From contig NZ_JSEO01000005.1 in the NCBI RefSeq assembly GCF_001624705.1, positions 310,001 to 374,000 of the forward strand: a stretch of 64,000 nucleotides of DNA. Direction: 5' to 3'. Position 1 is the stretch's first letter, and each line of letters starts with the position of its first letter. The notes beneath the pieces are model-generated. The model did not search any database and had not been told where the DNA came from. It worked only from the letters and a program-made list of their open reading frames with translations. Positions 43,795-52,924 of this stretch are shown here, piece by piece. Origin of the DNA: Marinomonas sp. SBI8L (GTDB taxonomy: Bacteria > Pseudomonadota > Gammaproteobacteria > Pseudomonadales > Marinomonadaceae). A program made the position numbers and the translations under genes.

Positions 43795-45357
43795 CTAGGT
43801 CAGATTCACCCAAAATTGTCCTGCTAAGGCATCCATTTTTTGCGCTAAAGTTTGCATTTCGTTGCAAGTGTTCAAATCTTGCTTGCTGCGTGAGGCAATT
43901 TCGTTGGTTGTTTGGCTCACTTGAGACATATAACCATTAATGGTTTTTGCCGCTGCATTCTGCTCTTCCATCACTTGTGCAATTTGATCCGCATGACTAT
44001 GGATTCCCTCTATACCTTGTTGCACTGCACCAATCGAGTTAACCGCATTCTGTGTCTGGGTATCACATTGATGGGCACTCTCTAAAGTATCACGCATTTG
44101 CCTTGAGGCCGCTTCAGCGCTTAACTGCAAACTATCAATCGCTTTTACGATTTCATTGGTTGAATCATGGGTGCGCGTGGCTAAAGCACGTACTTCATCG
44201 GCCACCACAGCAAAACCTCGGCCACGCTCCCCAGCACGAGCCGCTTCAATAGCCGCATTTAAGGCAAGCAAGTTAGTTTGCTCTGCTACATCTCGAATCA
44301 CTTCGACCACAGAACTAATGGCCGAGCTTTGCGACTCTAGGTCATCCATTATATTGGTAGCGTCTTTAACTTTCGCTATCATGCCACCAACTACTTGCTC
44401 ACTTTCATTCACTGCCGCTAAGCTGGCTTGCATATCCATAGCCGCTTGCCCCGCAATACTCGCCGCTTGAGTAGAGTTATGGGCCACATCACTAATAGCG
44501 CCAGACATATCGCTCATGGCACTTTCTATATGGCTAAAATCACTAGAAAGGCTCATTAGCCCCATTTGATTATCGGCAATACAATCCTGAAGATCTTGCT
44601 GCTTACGTCGTATAATTTTAGAGAAATTACTAATACGCCCAACTACGGCGGCCGTTTCACCTTTTAAACGGGTTAGTGCTAACTCTATCTGCCCAGCTTC
44701 GTCTACGCGTCCGGTATAAATGTATTTGGCTAAATCTGAATCTGATATTTTTGCCGCTTTTTTAAGGGAGGTTTGAATTGGTTTAAATAGCCAGACTGTC
44801 ACTAGGCTTGATAGCGCCAGTAATGAGATAAATTCGATTAGACTGATAAAGCTTGAAGTTTGGTTTTGCAGCAATAAAAACAAAAGGCAGAGGATAAAGC
44901 TGTTGGCTGCCAGTATTTTAGAAAAAAGTGAAAAGCGAGGAAACTTAGCATAGCTAGGCTTTTTGCCTTGATTAAGCGCTTGATAAAGATTTTCAGCTCT
45001 GGCTTTTACCTCATCATTAGGGCGTCGCCTAACAGATTGATATTCAAGTACTTCACCCTCTTTAATAACAGGGCTAGCATAGGCATCTACCCAGTAGTAG
45101 TCACCGTTTTTACAACGATTCTTCACTACCCCCATCCAAGACTTTTGCTCTAATAGGTGCTGCCACATGTCAGAGAAAGCAGCAGCAGGCATATCAGGAT
45201 GGCGAATAATATTATGCTTCTCACCCACTAGCTCATCCATACTATAACCACTGATTTTTTCAAAATCGGGATTCACGTACTGAATTTTGCTTTTTAGATC
45301 TGTGGTTGAAAGTATGTTTGCATCCGATGCAAGCAGTTGTTCATTATGAGAACTCAT
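43795..45357 (-). CDS. aer: Aerotaxis receptor (PAS-MCP), Aer-like
   Basis: 520 residues. The N-terminal PAS domain (about 10-115) binds FAD in Aer; conserved are [17 protein letters not shown] and [10 protein letters not shown]. Two hydrophobic segments follow at about 155-195. A HAMP-like linker leads to the chemoreceptor signalling domain, with the hairpin [19 protein letters not shown] and [13 protein letters not shown]. It reports redox or oxygen changes to CheA. A perfect FNR/Anr box sits upstream, as reported for aer of Pseudomonas. No C-terminal CheR-binding pentapeptide is seen. Confidence 0.93.
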   Translation of the reverse strand: MSSHNEQLLASDANILSTTDLKSKIQYVNPDFEKISGYSMDELVGEKHNIIRHPDMPAAAFSDMWQHLLEQKSWMGVVKNRCKNGDYYWVDAYASPVIKEGEVLEYQSVRRRPNDEVKARAENLYQALNQGKKPSYAKFPRFSLFSKILAANSFILCLLFLLLQNQTSSFISLIEFISLLALSSLVTVWLFKPIQTSLKKAAKISDSDLAKYIYTGRVDEAGQIELALTRLKGETAAVVGRISNFSKIIRRKQQDLQDCIADNQMGLMSLSSDFSHIESAMSDMSGAISDVAHNSTQAASIAGQAAMDMQASLAAVNESEQVVGGMIAKVKDATNIMDDLESQSSAISSVVEVIRDVAEQTNLLALNAAIEAARAGERGRGFAVVADEVRALATRTHDSTNEIVKAIDSLQLSAEAASRQMRDTLESAHQCDTQTQNAVNSIGAVQQGIEGIHSHADQIAQVMEEQNAAAKTINGYMSQVSQTTNEIASRSKQDLNTCNEMQTLAQKMDALAGQFWVNLT

Positions 45358-45391
45358 TTTGCCTTCCTTGTGAGATAGATCAGAGAGAAAA

Positions 45392-45434
45392 ATATTAAGG
45401 CATTAAAAAGCCTCATTATTTGATCAGCATCAAA
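45392..45434 (-). promoter_or_regulatory. FNR/Anr-activated promoter of aer
   Basis: TTGAT-CAGC-ATCAA (45420-45433) is a perfect FNR/Anr box, extended to TTTGAT / ATCAAA. A -10 element TAATAT lies at 45392-45397 on the minus strand, so the box is centred about 41.5 bases from the expected start. That is the class II activator position. Confidence 0.75.
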
Positions 45435-45509
45435 CTCACTTGGGGGCTATTGGTTACTTTTTGTCCTTTGTGTAATATTGCGTAACAAGCATTTTTTATA
45501 AAAACATAA

Positions 45510-45551
45510 AAAAAGCCAAAACAAGATGATTAGATCAAGTTTTGGCTTTTT
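45510..45551. terminator. Terminator after thiI
   Basis: AAAAAGCCAAAAC (45510-45522) pairs with GTTTTGGCTTTTT (45539-45551). Inside, GAT (45525-45527) can pair with ATC (45533-45535). T-rich sequence follows on the minus strand. Confidence 0.85.
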
Positions 45552-45578
45552 AAGTGTAAAGTTGCGACTTTTCTTTAC

Positions 45579-47030
45579 TTAAGGCAGATATACACCGACC
45601 TTTTCATGACCTTTTCCGAGTAATGAAGCTGCATGTATTTTACTCATAACTCCTTTACCACAGTAAAGCAGGTGTGTTGTCTCTTTATCTAATTCTGACC
45701 ATTTGCTTTCTAACGCAAAAAACGGAATTTCGATCACAGGTCGACCACTCACTTTAAGCGGCTTTTTCTCGATCTCATCCGGGTGGCGAATATCAATAAT
45801 AACTTCATCTGAGACAGGTACTCGTACAATCGGCACTTCACCTTGATATTGCTTATCTACATCTTCCATTACGGTACGAATAGACACTGATTTTGCATTT
45901 TCAACGGCAGCATTTAATACAGCAAAATCAAACTTACTTTCTTCATGCTCTATTTTAGGGAGCTTAGCGCGAGTCGTTGGCTTAACAGAAATCACACCAC
46001 AATATTCAGGAATACTAGCAGCGAAAGCAGCGGTACCAATTTTGGTCGCCTGATCGATAATCTCTTGTTTATTCGTTGTAATAAGTGGACGAATCACTAG
46101 CTCATCTGTCACATCATCAATCACTTTTAGGTTGACCAAGGTTTGGCTCGATACTTGTGCAACACATTCACCAGTGACTAACGCCTTTGCACCAAGATCT
46201 TCCATTACCTTACCAGCCGCTCTTAACATCATGCGCTTTAGAATAACGCCCATCTGCGAATTATCGACTTTCGTTAGAATTTCACCAACAACCTCTTCAA
46301 ATGGAATAGTGACGAACTTAACCCCAATATTAGAACCGTACTTTTCCCACAGATACCAAGAAACCTGCTTCACACCTATTTCGTGGGCATCGCCACCTAG
46401 GTTGAAAAAACAAAAATGGGTTTTCAGGCCACGACTCATGGTCATGTAAGTTGATACGGTAGAGTCATAACCACCTGAAATAAGAGATAAAACAGGGTCA
46501 TGGGAACCAATAGGATAGCCCCCTAAGCCATCTATACGTTGTTCAATAATCCAAACTCGGTTGTCTCTAATATCAATAGGTACAAGTACTTCTGGGTTCT
46601 TCAACCTTACTGCTAACGCATTACAGCGTGCTTTTAAGGTTCCGCCAATTTGGCGCTCGGCATCTACTGATGTAAAATCATGCTGACCGACACGCTTTAC
46701 ACGGACTGCAAACACGGCATTTTCTAACACATCTCCATAAGAGACGATGGCTTCGTCAACGATAGCTTCTAAGGTTGTGAATTCGAATTCACGTACATAT
46801 TGAAAGTGAGCAATACCCGCAATATTCGCTAATCTATGGGTAAATTCATCTCGCAGCTCATCTTTTTCAGATAACACCTCAATAAAGTCCCAGTTTCCTG
46901 TTACAACAACATTTTCGTCATGCTCTGTTAACACTTGACGAATATTCTGCCTTAGCTGTTTAACGAAGGTTTTACGGACAGGGCGACTTTTAATAGTGAT
47001 TTCTGAAAAGAACTTAACAATGAATTTCAT
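45579..47030 (-). CDS. thiI: tRNA 4-thiouridine synthase / thiamine thiazole sulfurtransferase
   Basis: 483 residues. N-terminal ferredoxin-like and THUMP domains (about 1-165), PP-loop adenylation domain with LISGGYDSTVS, and a C-terminal rhodanese domain (about 390-483). The persulfide Cys lies in LLYCGKGVMSKIHA. It makes s4U8 in tRNA and, in species that use it, supplies sulfur for thiazole. Length and the rhodanese domain match E. coli ThiI. Confidence 0.96.
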   Translation of the reverse strand: MKFIVKFFSEITIKSRPVRKTFVKQLRQNIRQVLTEHDENVVVTGNWDFIEVLSEKDELRDEFTHRLANIAGIAHFQYVREFEFTTLEAIVDEAIVSYGDVLENAVFAVRVKRVGQHDFTSVDAERQIGGTLKARCNALAVRLKNPEVLVPIDIRDNRVWIIEQRIDGLGGYPIGSHDPVLSLISGGYDSTVSTYMTMSRGLKTHFCFFNLGGDAHEIGVKQVSWYLWEKYGSNIGVKFVTIPFEEVVGEILTKVDNSQMGVILKRMMLRAAGKVMEDLGAKALVTGECVAQVSSQTLVNLKVIDDVTDELVIRPLITTNKQEIIDQATKIGTAAFAASIPEYCGVISVKPTTRAKLPKIEHEESKFDFAVLNAAVENAKSVSIRTVMEDVDKQYQGEVPIVRVPVSDEVIIDIRHPDEIEKKPLKVSGRPVIEIPFFALESKWSELDKETTHLLYCGKGVMSKIHAASLLGKGHEKVGVYLP

Positions 47031-47103
47031 GGCTGCTTACGACTGAATAAATAATGTGAACACATTATAAAGAAAAGTCGGAAAAGCAGAAAACTATTTA
47101 TTC

Positions 47104-47140
47104 GCACCAATAAGTGACACACAAAATAAATTGCGCACCA
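47104..47140 (+). promoter_or_regulatory. Paired NtrC half-sites upstream of glnA
   Basis: GCACCA at 47104-47109 and at 47135-47140, 31 bases apart (three helical turns), each followed by AATAA-type sequence. GCACCA is the left half of the NtrC consensus; the right halves are poor. They lie about 120-150 bases upstream of the sigma-54 promoter. Confidence 0.5.
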
Positions 47141-47255
47141 AATAAGAGCATAAAGAGAGATGTGTTCTATACTTATTTTTCGCATTACGGCGAGAATAAA
47201 AAATAATCGTCATAACACATTGTAAAATAAGACATTAATTATTTTTCAGGTTAGG

Positions 47256-47270
47256 TGGCACAGAAAATGC
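47256..47270 (+). promoter_or_regulatory. Sigma-54 promoter of glnA
   Basis: TGGCAC (47256-47261) with the downstream GC at 47269-47270 (TGC). GG and GC fall at the required -24/-12 spacing. A start near 47282 leaves an 88-base leader. Confidence 0.82.
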
Positions 47271-47369
47271 TTTATTTCCAATAAGAAACGCTTCATTGTG
47301 AAGCACAGCAAAAGTTATGTGAAAATTACTCACGCACTTAGGAATAAACTAAATTACTGGAGAGCTAGT

Positions 47370-48776
47370 ATGTCAAACAAAACTCTGGCGTTAATTGCCG
47401 AACACGATGCTAAATGGGTAGACCTTCGTTTTACAGATTTTAAAGGTAAAGAGCAGCACGTTACTATCCCTGCATCTACTGTTGATGAAGAGTTCTTCGA
47501 AAACGGACAAATGTTTGACGGTTCATCTATTGCTGGCTGGAAAGGCATTAACGAATCAGACATGATCATGATGCCTGAAGACGATTCTTGCCTAATCGAC
47601 CCTTTCACAGAAGAAGCAACTATTATTGTTCGCTGTACTATTATCGAGCCTTCTACAATGCAAGGTTACGATCGCGATCCACGTTCTGTTGCACTACGTG
47701 CTGAAGAGTTCTTGAAGTCTACAGGCCTTGGTGACACTGCTTTCTTTGGTCCTGAGCCAGAGTTCTTCATCTTTGACGATGTTAAGTGGAAAACTGACAT
47801 GTCAGGCACCATGGTTGAAATCAACTCTGAAGAAGCTGCTTGGGCATCTAACAAGTCTTTCGAAGGCGGCAACATGGGTCACCGTCCTCGAGTTAAAGGC
47901 GGTTACTTCCCAGTACCACCAGTAGATTCTCACCACGACCTTCGTGGCGCTATGTGTGGCGCAATGGAGTCTATGGGTCTTGTGATCGAAGTACACCACC
48001 ACGAAGTAGCAACAGCGGGTCAGAACGAAATCGGTGTTAAATTCAACACTCTAGTTAAGAAAGCTGACGAAGTACAAGTAATGAAGTACTGCGTACATAA
48101 CGTTGCTCACGCTTATGGTAAAACTGCGACATTCATGCCAAAGCCTATCGTTGGTGATAACGGTTCTGGTATGCACGTACACCAATCTTTCTGGAAAGGC
48201 GGCGAGAACCAATTCGCTGGTGATCAATATGCTGGTCTGTCTGAAATGGCGCTTTACTACATCGGCGGTATCATCAAACACGCTCGTGCACTAAACGCTT
48301 TCACAAACGCTTCAACAAACTCTTACAAGCGTCTTGTTCCAGGCTTCGAAGCACCAGTTATGCTAGCTTACTCAGCACGTAACCGTTCTGCTTCTATCCG
48401 TATTCCATACGTAGCTAGCCCTAAAGGCAAGCGTATTGAAGCTCGTTTCCCTGATCCAACCGCTAACCCTTACCTAGCTTTCTCTGCAATGTTGATGGCT
48501 GGTATCGACGGTATTAAGAACAAGATCCACCCTGGCGATGCAGCTGATAAAGATCTATATGACCTACCAGCTGAAGAAGCTTTAGCAATCCCAACTGTTG
48601 CTAACAGCCTAGAACAAGCTCTTGAAGCGCTTGATAATGACCGTGAGTTCTTGACTCAAGGTGGCGTATTCTCTGATGACATGATCGATGCTTACATCGC
48701 TCTTAAAACAGAAGAAGCGCTTCAAGTATCTATGACAACTCACCCAGTTGAGTTCGACTTGTACTACAGCCTATAA
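47370..48776 (+). CDS. glnA: Glutamine synthetase, type I
   Basis: Assimilates ammonia into glutamine. 468 residues from the ATG at 47370 ([16 protein letters not shown]), with GGAGAG upstream; the frame to 47298 is not used. Metal and nucleotide motifs [38 protein letters not shown] and RSASIRIPY are seen. The adenylylation Tyr lies in DLYDLPAEE, so GlnE control is expected. It is followed by ntrB-ntrC, and it carries a sigma-54 promoter. Confidence 0.98.
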   Translation: MSNKTLALIAEHDAKWVDLRFTDFKGKEQHVTIPASTVDEEFFENGQMFDGSSIAGWKGINESDMIMMPEDDSCLIDPFTEEATIIVRCTIIEPSTMQGYDRDPRSVALRAEEFLKSTGLGDTAFFGPEPEFFIFDDVKWKTDMSGTMVEINSEEAAWASNKSFEGGNMGHRPRVKGGYFPVPPVDSHHDLRGAMCGAMESMGLVIEVHHHEVATAGQNEIGVKFNTLVKKADEVQVMKYCVHNVAHAYGKTATFMPKPIVGDNGSGMHVHQSFWKGGENQFAGDQYAGLSEMALYYIGGIIKHARALNAFTNASTNSYKRLVPGFEAPVMLAYSARNRSASIRIPYVASPKGKRIEARFPDPTANPYLAFSAMLMAGIDGIKNKIHPGDAADKDLYDLPAEEALAIPTVANSLEQALEALDNDREFLTQGGVFSDDMIDAYIALKTEEALQVSMTTHPVEFDLYYSL

Positions 48777-48805
48777 GACTAAAGCCTCTGGCTTTAAGCT
48801 TAATA

Positions 48806-48832
48806 AAAACCCAGCTTAGGCTGGGTTTTTTT
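48806..48832 (+). terminator. Terminator after glnA
   Basis: AAAACCCAGC / GCTGGGTTTT with a 4-base loop and a T7 tail. Confidence 0.92.
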
Positions 48833-48862
48833 ATGCCCCAAAAAAGAGCGCCTGCCTCGCAC

Positions 48863-48877
48863 GCACAATAATGGTGC
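48863..48877 (+). promoter_or_regulatory. NtrC-like site ahead of ntrB
   Basis: GCACAA-TAA-TGGTGC: close to the NtrC consensus GCACCA-N4-TGGTGC, with one base less in the centre and one mismatch. It may autoregulate ntrBC. Confidence 0.45.
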
Positions 48878-48987
48878 GCTAAAATATCTAGTATTAATGA
48901 CACTTTATTAGGATATGACCTCTTTTAACGCTTTTATAAGATTGGTTCGTATCTTGCAAAGCTAAAGGGAAGTAAGAGGATATTAAC

Positions 48988-50052
48988 GTGCATAGTTTAC
49001 TGATTGACCATTTATCAACCGCCGTAGTAAAGCTAGATAATGAATTACTTATCGAGTACCTCAACCCTGCAGCAGAAATGCTATTAGCAGTGAGTCGTCG
49101 CCGTGTCTATGGACAAAGTATTGAGAATGTTTTCTTTGAAGACGAAGACAGCATTTCAGCGCTACATAATGCGGCTAATACGGGTTACCCTTTTACCAAA
49201 CGTGAAGCCAGATTAGAAATGCCTAATGGCAAAAAACTATTTTTGGATTATACCGTCACGCCAGTAATGGGCACACTTAATAGCACAGAGAGTTTACTGA
49301 TTGAGTTATACCCTAGAGATAGGATGAAACGTATTTCTCAAGAAGACGAATTGTTGGTTACACATCAAACCAGTAAAGAGCTGATTCGCGGTCTCGCACA
49401 CGAAATTAAAAACCCCTTAGGCGGCATACGTGGTGCCGCCCAGCTTATTAGCCGTAGCTTTAAAGACGAAGGGCTGAAGGATTACACCCAAGTTATTATC
49501 GAAGAGTCCGATCGACTAAGAGACTTAGTGGACCGCTTATTAGGCCCAAGACAACTACCTCAAATAGAGCTTCTCAATGTTCACAAGGTAATAGAGAGAG
49601 TGAATCAACTGGTGACAGTCGAAGCGAATGAGCAGGTTCGCTTTATTCGTGATTATGACCCAAGTATTCCAGACATCATGGGGGACAGTTCACAGCTCAT
49701 CCAAGCCCTATTAAATGTAGTACGTAATGCCATGCAAGCTCTACTGCAAGATAGCTCTCAAGATAACAAAGAAGTGCGCGTCATGACGCGCACTTTACGC
49801 CAGTTCACCATAGGTTCAAAACGCCATAAATTGGTTTGTAAAATCAGCGTGATAGATAATGGCCCAGGCATTCCAGAGCCAATATTAAAGACCCTATTTT
49901 ACCCCATGGTCAGTGGTCGACCGGATGGAACCGGACTTGGCCTATCTATTGCACAATCCATAATAAACCAACACCACGGCCTCATTGAATGTAAGAGTGA
50001 GCCTCATCAGACCCAATTTAATATATTGCTGCCAATTGAAAGCGCAAATTGA
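48988..50052 (+). CDS. ntrB: Nitrogen regulation sensor kinase NtrB
   Basis: 354 residues, cytosolic. PAS domain at about 5-110, H-box LAHEIKNPLGGIRGAAQLI (phospho-His about residue 140), and an HATPase with NVVRNAMQALL, DNGPGIPE and GTGLGLSIAQSI. It phosphorylates or dephosphorylates NtrC according to PII (GlnB) status. The start is GTG with AGAGGA ahead. ntrC starts 17 bases after its stop. Confidence 0.95.
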   Translation: MHSLLIDHLSTAVVKLDNELLIEYLNPAAEMLLAVSRRRVYGQSIENVFFEDEDSISALHNAANTGYPFTKREARLEMPNGKKLFLDYTVTPVMGTLNSTESLLIELYPRDRMKRISQEDELLVTHQTSKELIRGLAHEIKNPLGGIRGAAQLISRSFKDEGLKDYTQVIIEESDRLRDLVDRLLGPRQLPQIELLNVHKVIERVNQLVTVEANEQVRFIRDYDPSIPDIMGDSSQLIQALLNVVRNAMQALLQDSSQDNKEVRVMTRTLRQFTIGSKRHKLVCKISVIDNGPGIPEPILKTLFYPMVSGRPDGTGLGLSIAQSIINQHHGLIECKSEPHQTQFNILLPIESAN

Positions 50053-50069
50053 GGCAAGGAGAAAGTTAC

Positions 50070-51497
50070 ATGTCACAACAAGATACAGTATGGATAGTCG
50101 ACGACGACAGGTCGATTCGCTGGGTATTAGAGAAAACCCTTGAGCAAGAAGGTATTCAAGCCAAGCTATTTGATAACGCAGAGTCACTAATGAATCTGCT
50201 AGAGCATGAAAAACCAAGCGTTATTATCAGCGATATCCGTATGCCAGGCATGGACGGTTTAACCCTGCTAACCAAGATACAAGAAGATAACCCCTATTTA
50301 CCCGTTATCATCATGACAGCACATTCAGACCTAGATAGTGCCGTCGCCTCCTATCAAGGTGGTGCATTTGAATACTTACCTAAGCCCTTTGATGTAGAAG
50401 AAGCCGTTAGCTTAGTAAAGCGCGCTATTTTGCATCATCACAAATCTATGCCAAGCATAGAGGAAGAAGCACCCGAGCTTGAAATTGTTGAAAAAGAAAT
50501 TATTGGTGAAGCACCTGCCATGCAGGAAGTGTTTCGCGCTATTGGTCGATTAGCAAATTCAAATATCACTGTGCTTATCAACGGTGAGTCAGGTACAGGT
50601 AAAGAGCTCGTTGCTCATGCGTTACATAAACATAGCCCAAGGTCTGCCAGCCCCTTCATCGCTCTTAATATGGCTGCCATTCCACACGACTTAATTGAAT
50701 CAGAATTGTTTGGCCACGAAAAAGGCGCTTTTACTGGTGCCAATACCTTAAGACGAGGTCGCTTCGAGCAAGCAAATGGTGGCACCCTGTTTCTAGATGA
50801 AATAGGAGATATGCCGGCAGAAACGCAAACACGTTTATTACGCGTATTAGCGGATGGCGAATTCTATCGCGTGGGTGGTCATGTTCCCGTTAAAGTTGAT
50901 GTGCGTATTATTGCTGCCACTCACCAAAACCTAGAAAGTCAGGTAACCGAAGGATCTTTCCGTGAGGATTTATTTCACCGCCTCAATGTTATCCGAGTAC
51001 ACCTGCCTAAACTATCAGAAAGACGTGAAGATATACCTCAGCTAGCACGCCATTTCTTAAAACGAGCAGCAGAAGAACTATCGGTAGAACCAAAAGTGCT
51101 CACCAAGGAAACAGAAGACTACCTAGCTCGTATGGATTGGCCCGGTAATGTGCGCCAATTAGAAAATACTTGTCGTTGGTTAATCGTGATGGCATCAGGA
51201 CGCGAGGTTTTGGTGCAAGACTTACCGCCAGAATTGCTTGAAACCACACCAAGTGAAAACAATTATGCAAGCTGGGAAGATGGTCTGAAGACTTGGGTCG
51301 ATAATGCTTTAGCACAAGGTCAAAAAGCCATTCTAGACGATGCCGTTCCTAAATTTGAACGCATCATGATAGAAACAGCATTAACCCATACTGCCGGTCG
51401 TCGACGTGATGCCTCCCTGTTATTGGGCTGGGGACGCAACACCTTAACACGCAAAATTAAAGAGTTAGGTATAGATAGCAATGAGCAAGAGGACTAA
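50070..51497 (+). CDS. ntrC: Nitrogen regulation response regulator NtrC
   Basis: 475-residue sigma-54 activator. Receiver with the phospho-Asp in IISDIRMPGMDG; AAA+ domain with GESGTGKELVAHAL, the sigma-54 contact loop GAFTGA, and LFLDEIGDMP; C-terminal Fis-type HTH with AGRRRDASLLLGWGRNTLTRK. It should activate the sigma-54 promoter of glnA. The start at 50070 has AAGGAG upstream; the frame opens seven codons earlier at a TTG. Confidence 0.97.
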   Translation: MSQQDTVWIVDDDRSIRWVLEKTLEQEGIQAKLFDNAESLMNLLEHEKPSVIISDIRMPGMDGLTLLTKIQEDNPYLPVIIMTAHSDLDSAVASYQGGAFEYLPKPFDVEEAVSLVKRAILHHHKSMPSIEEEAPELEIVEKEIIGEAPAMQEVFRAIGRLANSNITVLINGESGTGKELVAHALHKHSPRSASPFIALNMAAIPHDLIESELFGHEKGAFTGANTLRRGRFEQANGGTLFLDEIGDMPAETQTRLLRVLADGEFYRVGGHVPVKVDVRIIAATHQNLESQVTEGSFREDLFHRLNVIRVHLPKLSERREDIPQLARHFLKRAAEELSVEPKVLTKETEDYLARMDWPGNVRQLENTCRWLIVMASGREVLVQDLPPELLETTPSENNYASWEDGLKTWVDNALAQGQKAILDDAVPKFERIMIETALTHTAGRRRDASLLLGWGRNTLTRKIKELGIDSNEQED

Positions 51498-51505
51498 GTC
51501 CTCTT
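51487..51505 (+). terminator. Palindrome at the ntrC stop codon
   Basis: AAGAGGACT-A-AGTCCTCTT overlaps the TAA stop of ntrC. The T-rich tail is weak, so it is a modest terminator. Confidence 0.45.
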
Positions 51506-51540
51506 CTTATTAATAACTTAAAAAATCGACCTAAATCAGC

Positions 51541-51762
51541 TTATTTTTTAATTAAAATGGAGTTTTCACGAATTCCATTCATTTATCCTTTAAAAACTTG
51601 CTTTCGTACCCACAATAATTTAGTAATGAACTAATGTGGTTATGAAAGCGACTTTACAGGCCTCTACCCGAGACATCAGCTTTTGAACCACACGACTTCC
51701 TGTTAAATAGGTAGGAAGGGATTTATTTTTAAAAAGCAAAATAAGCTGATAGGACAATCAAT
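51541..51762 (+). ncRNA. Structured RNA leader of the DUF3461 gene (candidate)
   Basis: Three stem-loops in 222 bases. First, AATGGA (51556-51561) / TCCATT (51574-51579). Second, GCTTTCGTACCCACA (51600-51614) / TGTGGTTATGAAAGC (51635-51649): 14 of 15 pairs including one G-U, with an inner TTAGT / ACTAA stem. Third, ATCAGCTT (51675-51682) / AAGCTGAT (51743-51750) enclosing CTTCCT (51696-51701) / AGGAAG (51713-51718). The right arm of the third meets the ribosome site AGGA. No T run follows the stems, so they do not look like plain terminators. Confidence 0.5.
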
Positions 51763-52143
51763 ATGTATCAAACTTTGGAATCAATGGGCGTCACTAGTTT
51801 TGACGACATCGAAAAATTTACACTTCGTTATGAAAATGGATATGACGTTTTAAAAGTTTACTATCGTCGTGAAAAAGGTTCGTTACTTCCAAAAAGTAAA
51901 AAGTTCAAATTTGGTCGTTCAACAAAAACCGTACTAGCTGACGGCGGACAACAAACTTATCGCCAAGTACAAGAGCCATCTCTTGTCGTACTAAGAGCGG
52001 TTGAAGAGCTAGGTAAAATAGTTGGCAAGCAGAAAGAAGACAAGATCACTAAAGCTGAACTTGTTGAAGAGCTTGTACACCTAGAAAAAGTAATGACAAG
52101 TAAAATTGCTGAGCTAAAAGAAAAAATCGAAACTATGTCTTAA
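51763..52143 (+). CDS. DUF3461 family protein
   Basis: 126 residues, cytosolic, of unknown function. The family start MYQTLESMGVTSFDDIEKF and the central KSKKFKFGRSTKTVLADGG are recognisable. The last 40 residues form a Lys/Glu-rich helix, probably a coiled coil. AGGA at 51751-51754 precedes the start. It lies behind the folded leader described above. Confidence 0.85.
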   Translation: MYQTLESMGVTSFDDIEKFTLRYENGYDVLKVYYRREKGSLLPKSKKFKFGRSTKTVLADGGQQTYRQVQEPSLVVLRAVEELGKIVGKQKEDKITKAELVEELVHLEKVMTSKIAELKEKIETMS

Positions 52144-52268
52144 GTTAGCGTCTTCAGCAAACGCCTTAAGCAAGATATAGATGCTAGCCTCGGATGCATT
52201 TCTGGGGCTTACGTCTGTCTAGCTATTTATCACTTCTCCTATTCATATCAGTTTATAAATACCGCACC

Positions 52269-52826
52269 ATGATAATAACGTCTGACCCAAATATTATTGC
52301 CCATGTATTGCAACAAGGCGGCATCATAGCCTATCCAACTGAGGCCGTTTGGGGGCTTGGTTGTAACCCTCATAATCAGGCTGCTGTTATCAAGTTACTT
52401 GATATTAAGTCTCGTCCTATGCACAAAGGCATGATCCTAGTCGCTGGGAATAAAACCCATTTAGCACCTTGGTTAGCTCAACTTAACCCAGAACTACAGA
52501 CCAAACTAACGACTCGTTATCCTAGCCCCACCAGTTGGATAGTACCAGACCAAGGCATAGCGCCAACCTGGGTAAGAGGAGAACATCAAAGTATTGCGCT
52601 AAGATTGAGCCAACATGAGGGGGTTCAAGCGATTTGCCAAGCATTTAATGCTTGTATTGTTTCTACATCAGCAAACCCTGCAGGGTTAGATCCTGCCCTC
52701 AGTTTAGAAGAGGTAATGGTTTATTTTAGAGATAAGATAGATGCAATTTTTGATGTACCATTAGGGCAATCAAAGCAACCATCTCAAATAAAAAGTTTAT
52801 TGGATGATCAGGTAATCAGGCAATAA
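52269..52826 (+). CDS. tsaC: Threonylcarbamoyl-AMP synthase TsaC/YrdC
   Basis: Makes threonylcarbamoyl-AMP for the t6A37 modification of tRNA. 185 residues from MIITSDPNIIAHVLQQGG; the upstream open frame to 52194 is dropped because its extra 25 residues do not fit the family. Substrate-site motifs GGIIAYPTEAVWGLGC, KSRPMHKGMIL and CIVSTSANPAG are present. The ribosome site is weak. Confidence 0.94.
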   Translation: MIITSDPNIIAHVLQQGGIIAYPTEAVWGLGCNPHNQAAVIKLLDIKSRPMHKGMILVAGNKTHLAPWLAQLNPELQTKLTTRYPSPTSWIVPDQGIAPTWVRGEHQSIALRLSQHEGVQAICQAFNACIVSTSANPAGLDPALSLEEVMVYFRDKIDAIFDVPLGQSKQPSQIKSLLDDQVIRQ

Positions 52827-52875
52827 TGTCATATCAAATAGCTATTTGATCAGATAATTGCTTTGTCCAATTCAT

Positions 52876-52911
52876 AAAAAGCCTCGCCTTGAACCCAAGA
52901 CGAGGCTTTTT
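52876..52911. terminator. Bidirectional terminator between tsaC and livF
   Basis: AAAAAGCCTCG (52876-52886) pairs with CGAGGCTTTTT (52901-52911). Inside, CTTG (52888-52891) pairs with CAAG (52896-52899) across a C-A mismatch. Confidence 0.92.
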
Positions 52912-52924
52912 ATTTTAACTAGGT

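Larger units (their letters stand above)
47031..47369 (+). other. 339-base thiI/glnA intergenic control region
   Basis: It holds the NtrC half-sites, the sigma-54 promoter and the glnA leader. Between them it is AT-rich, which fits bending by IHF, but I cannot point to a convincing IHF site. Confidence 0.55.
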
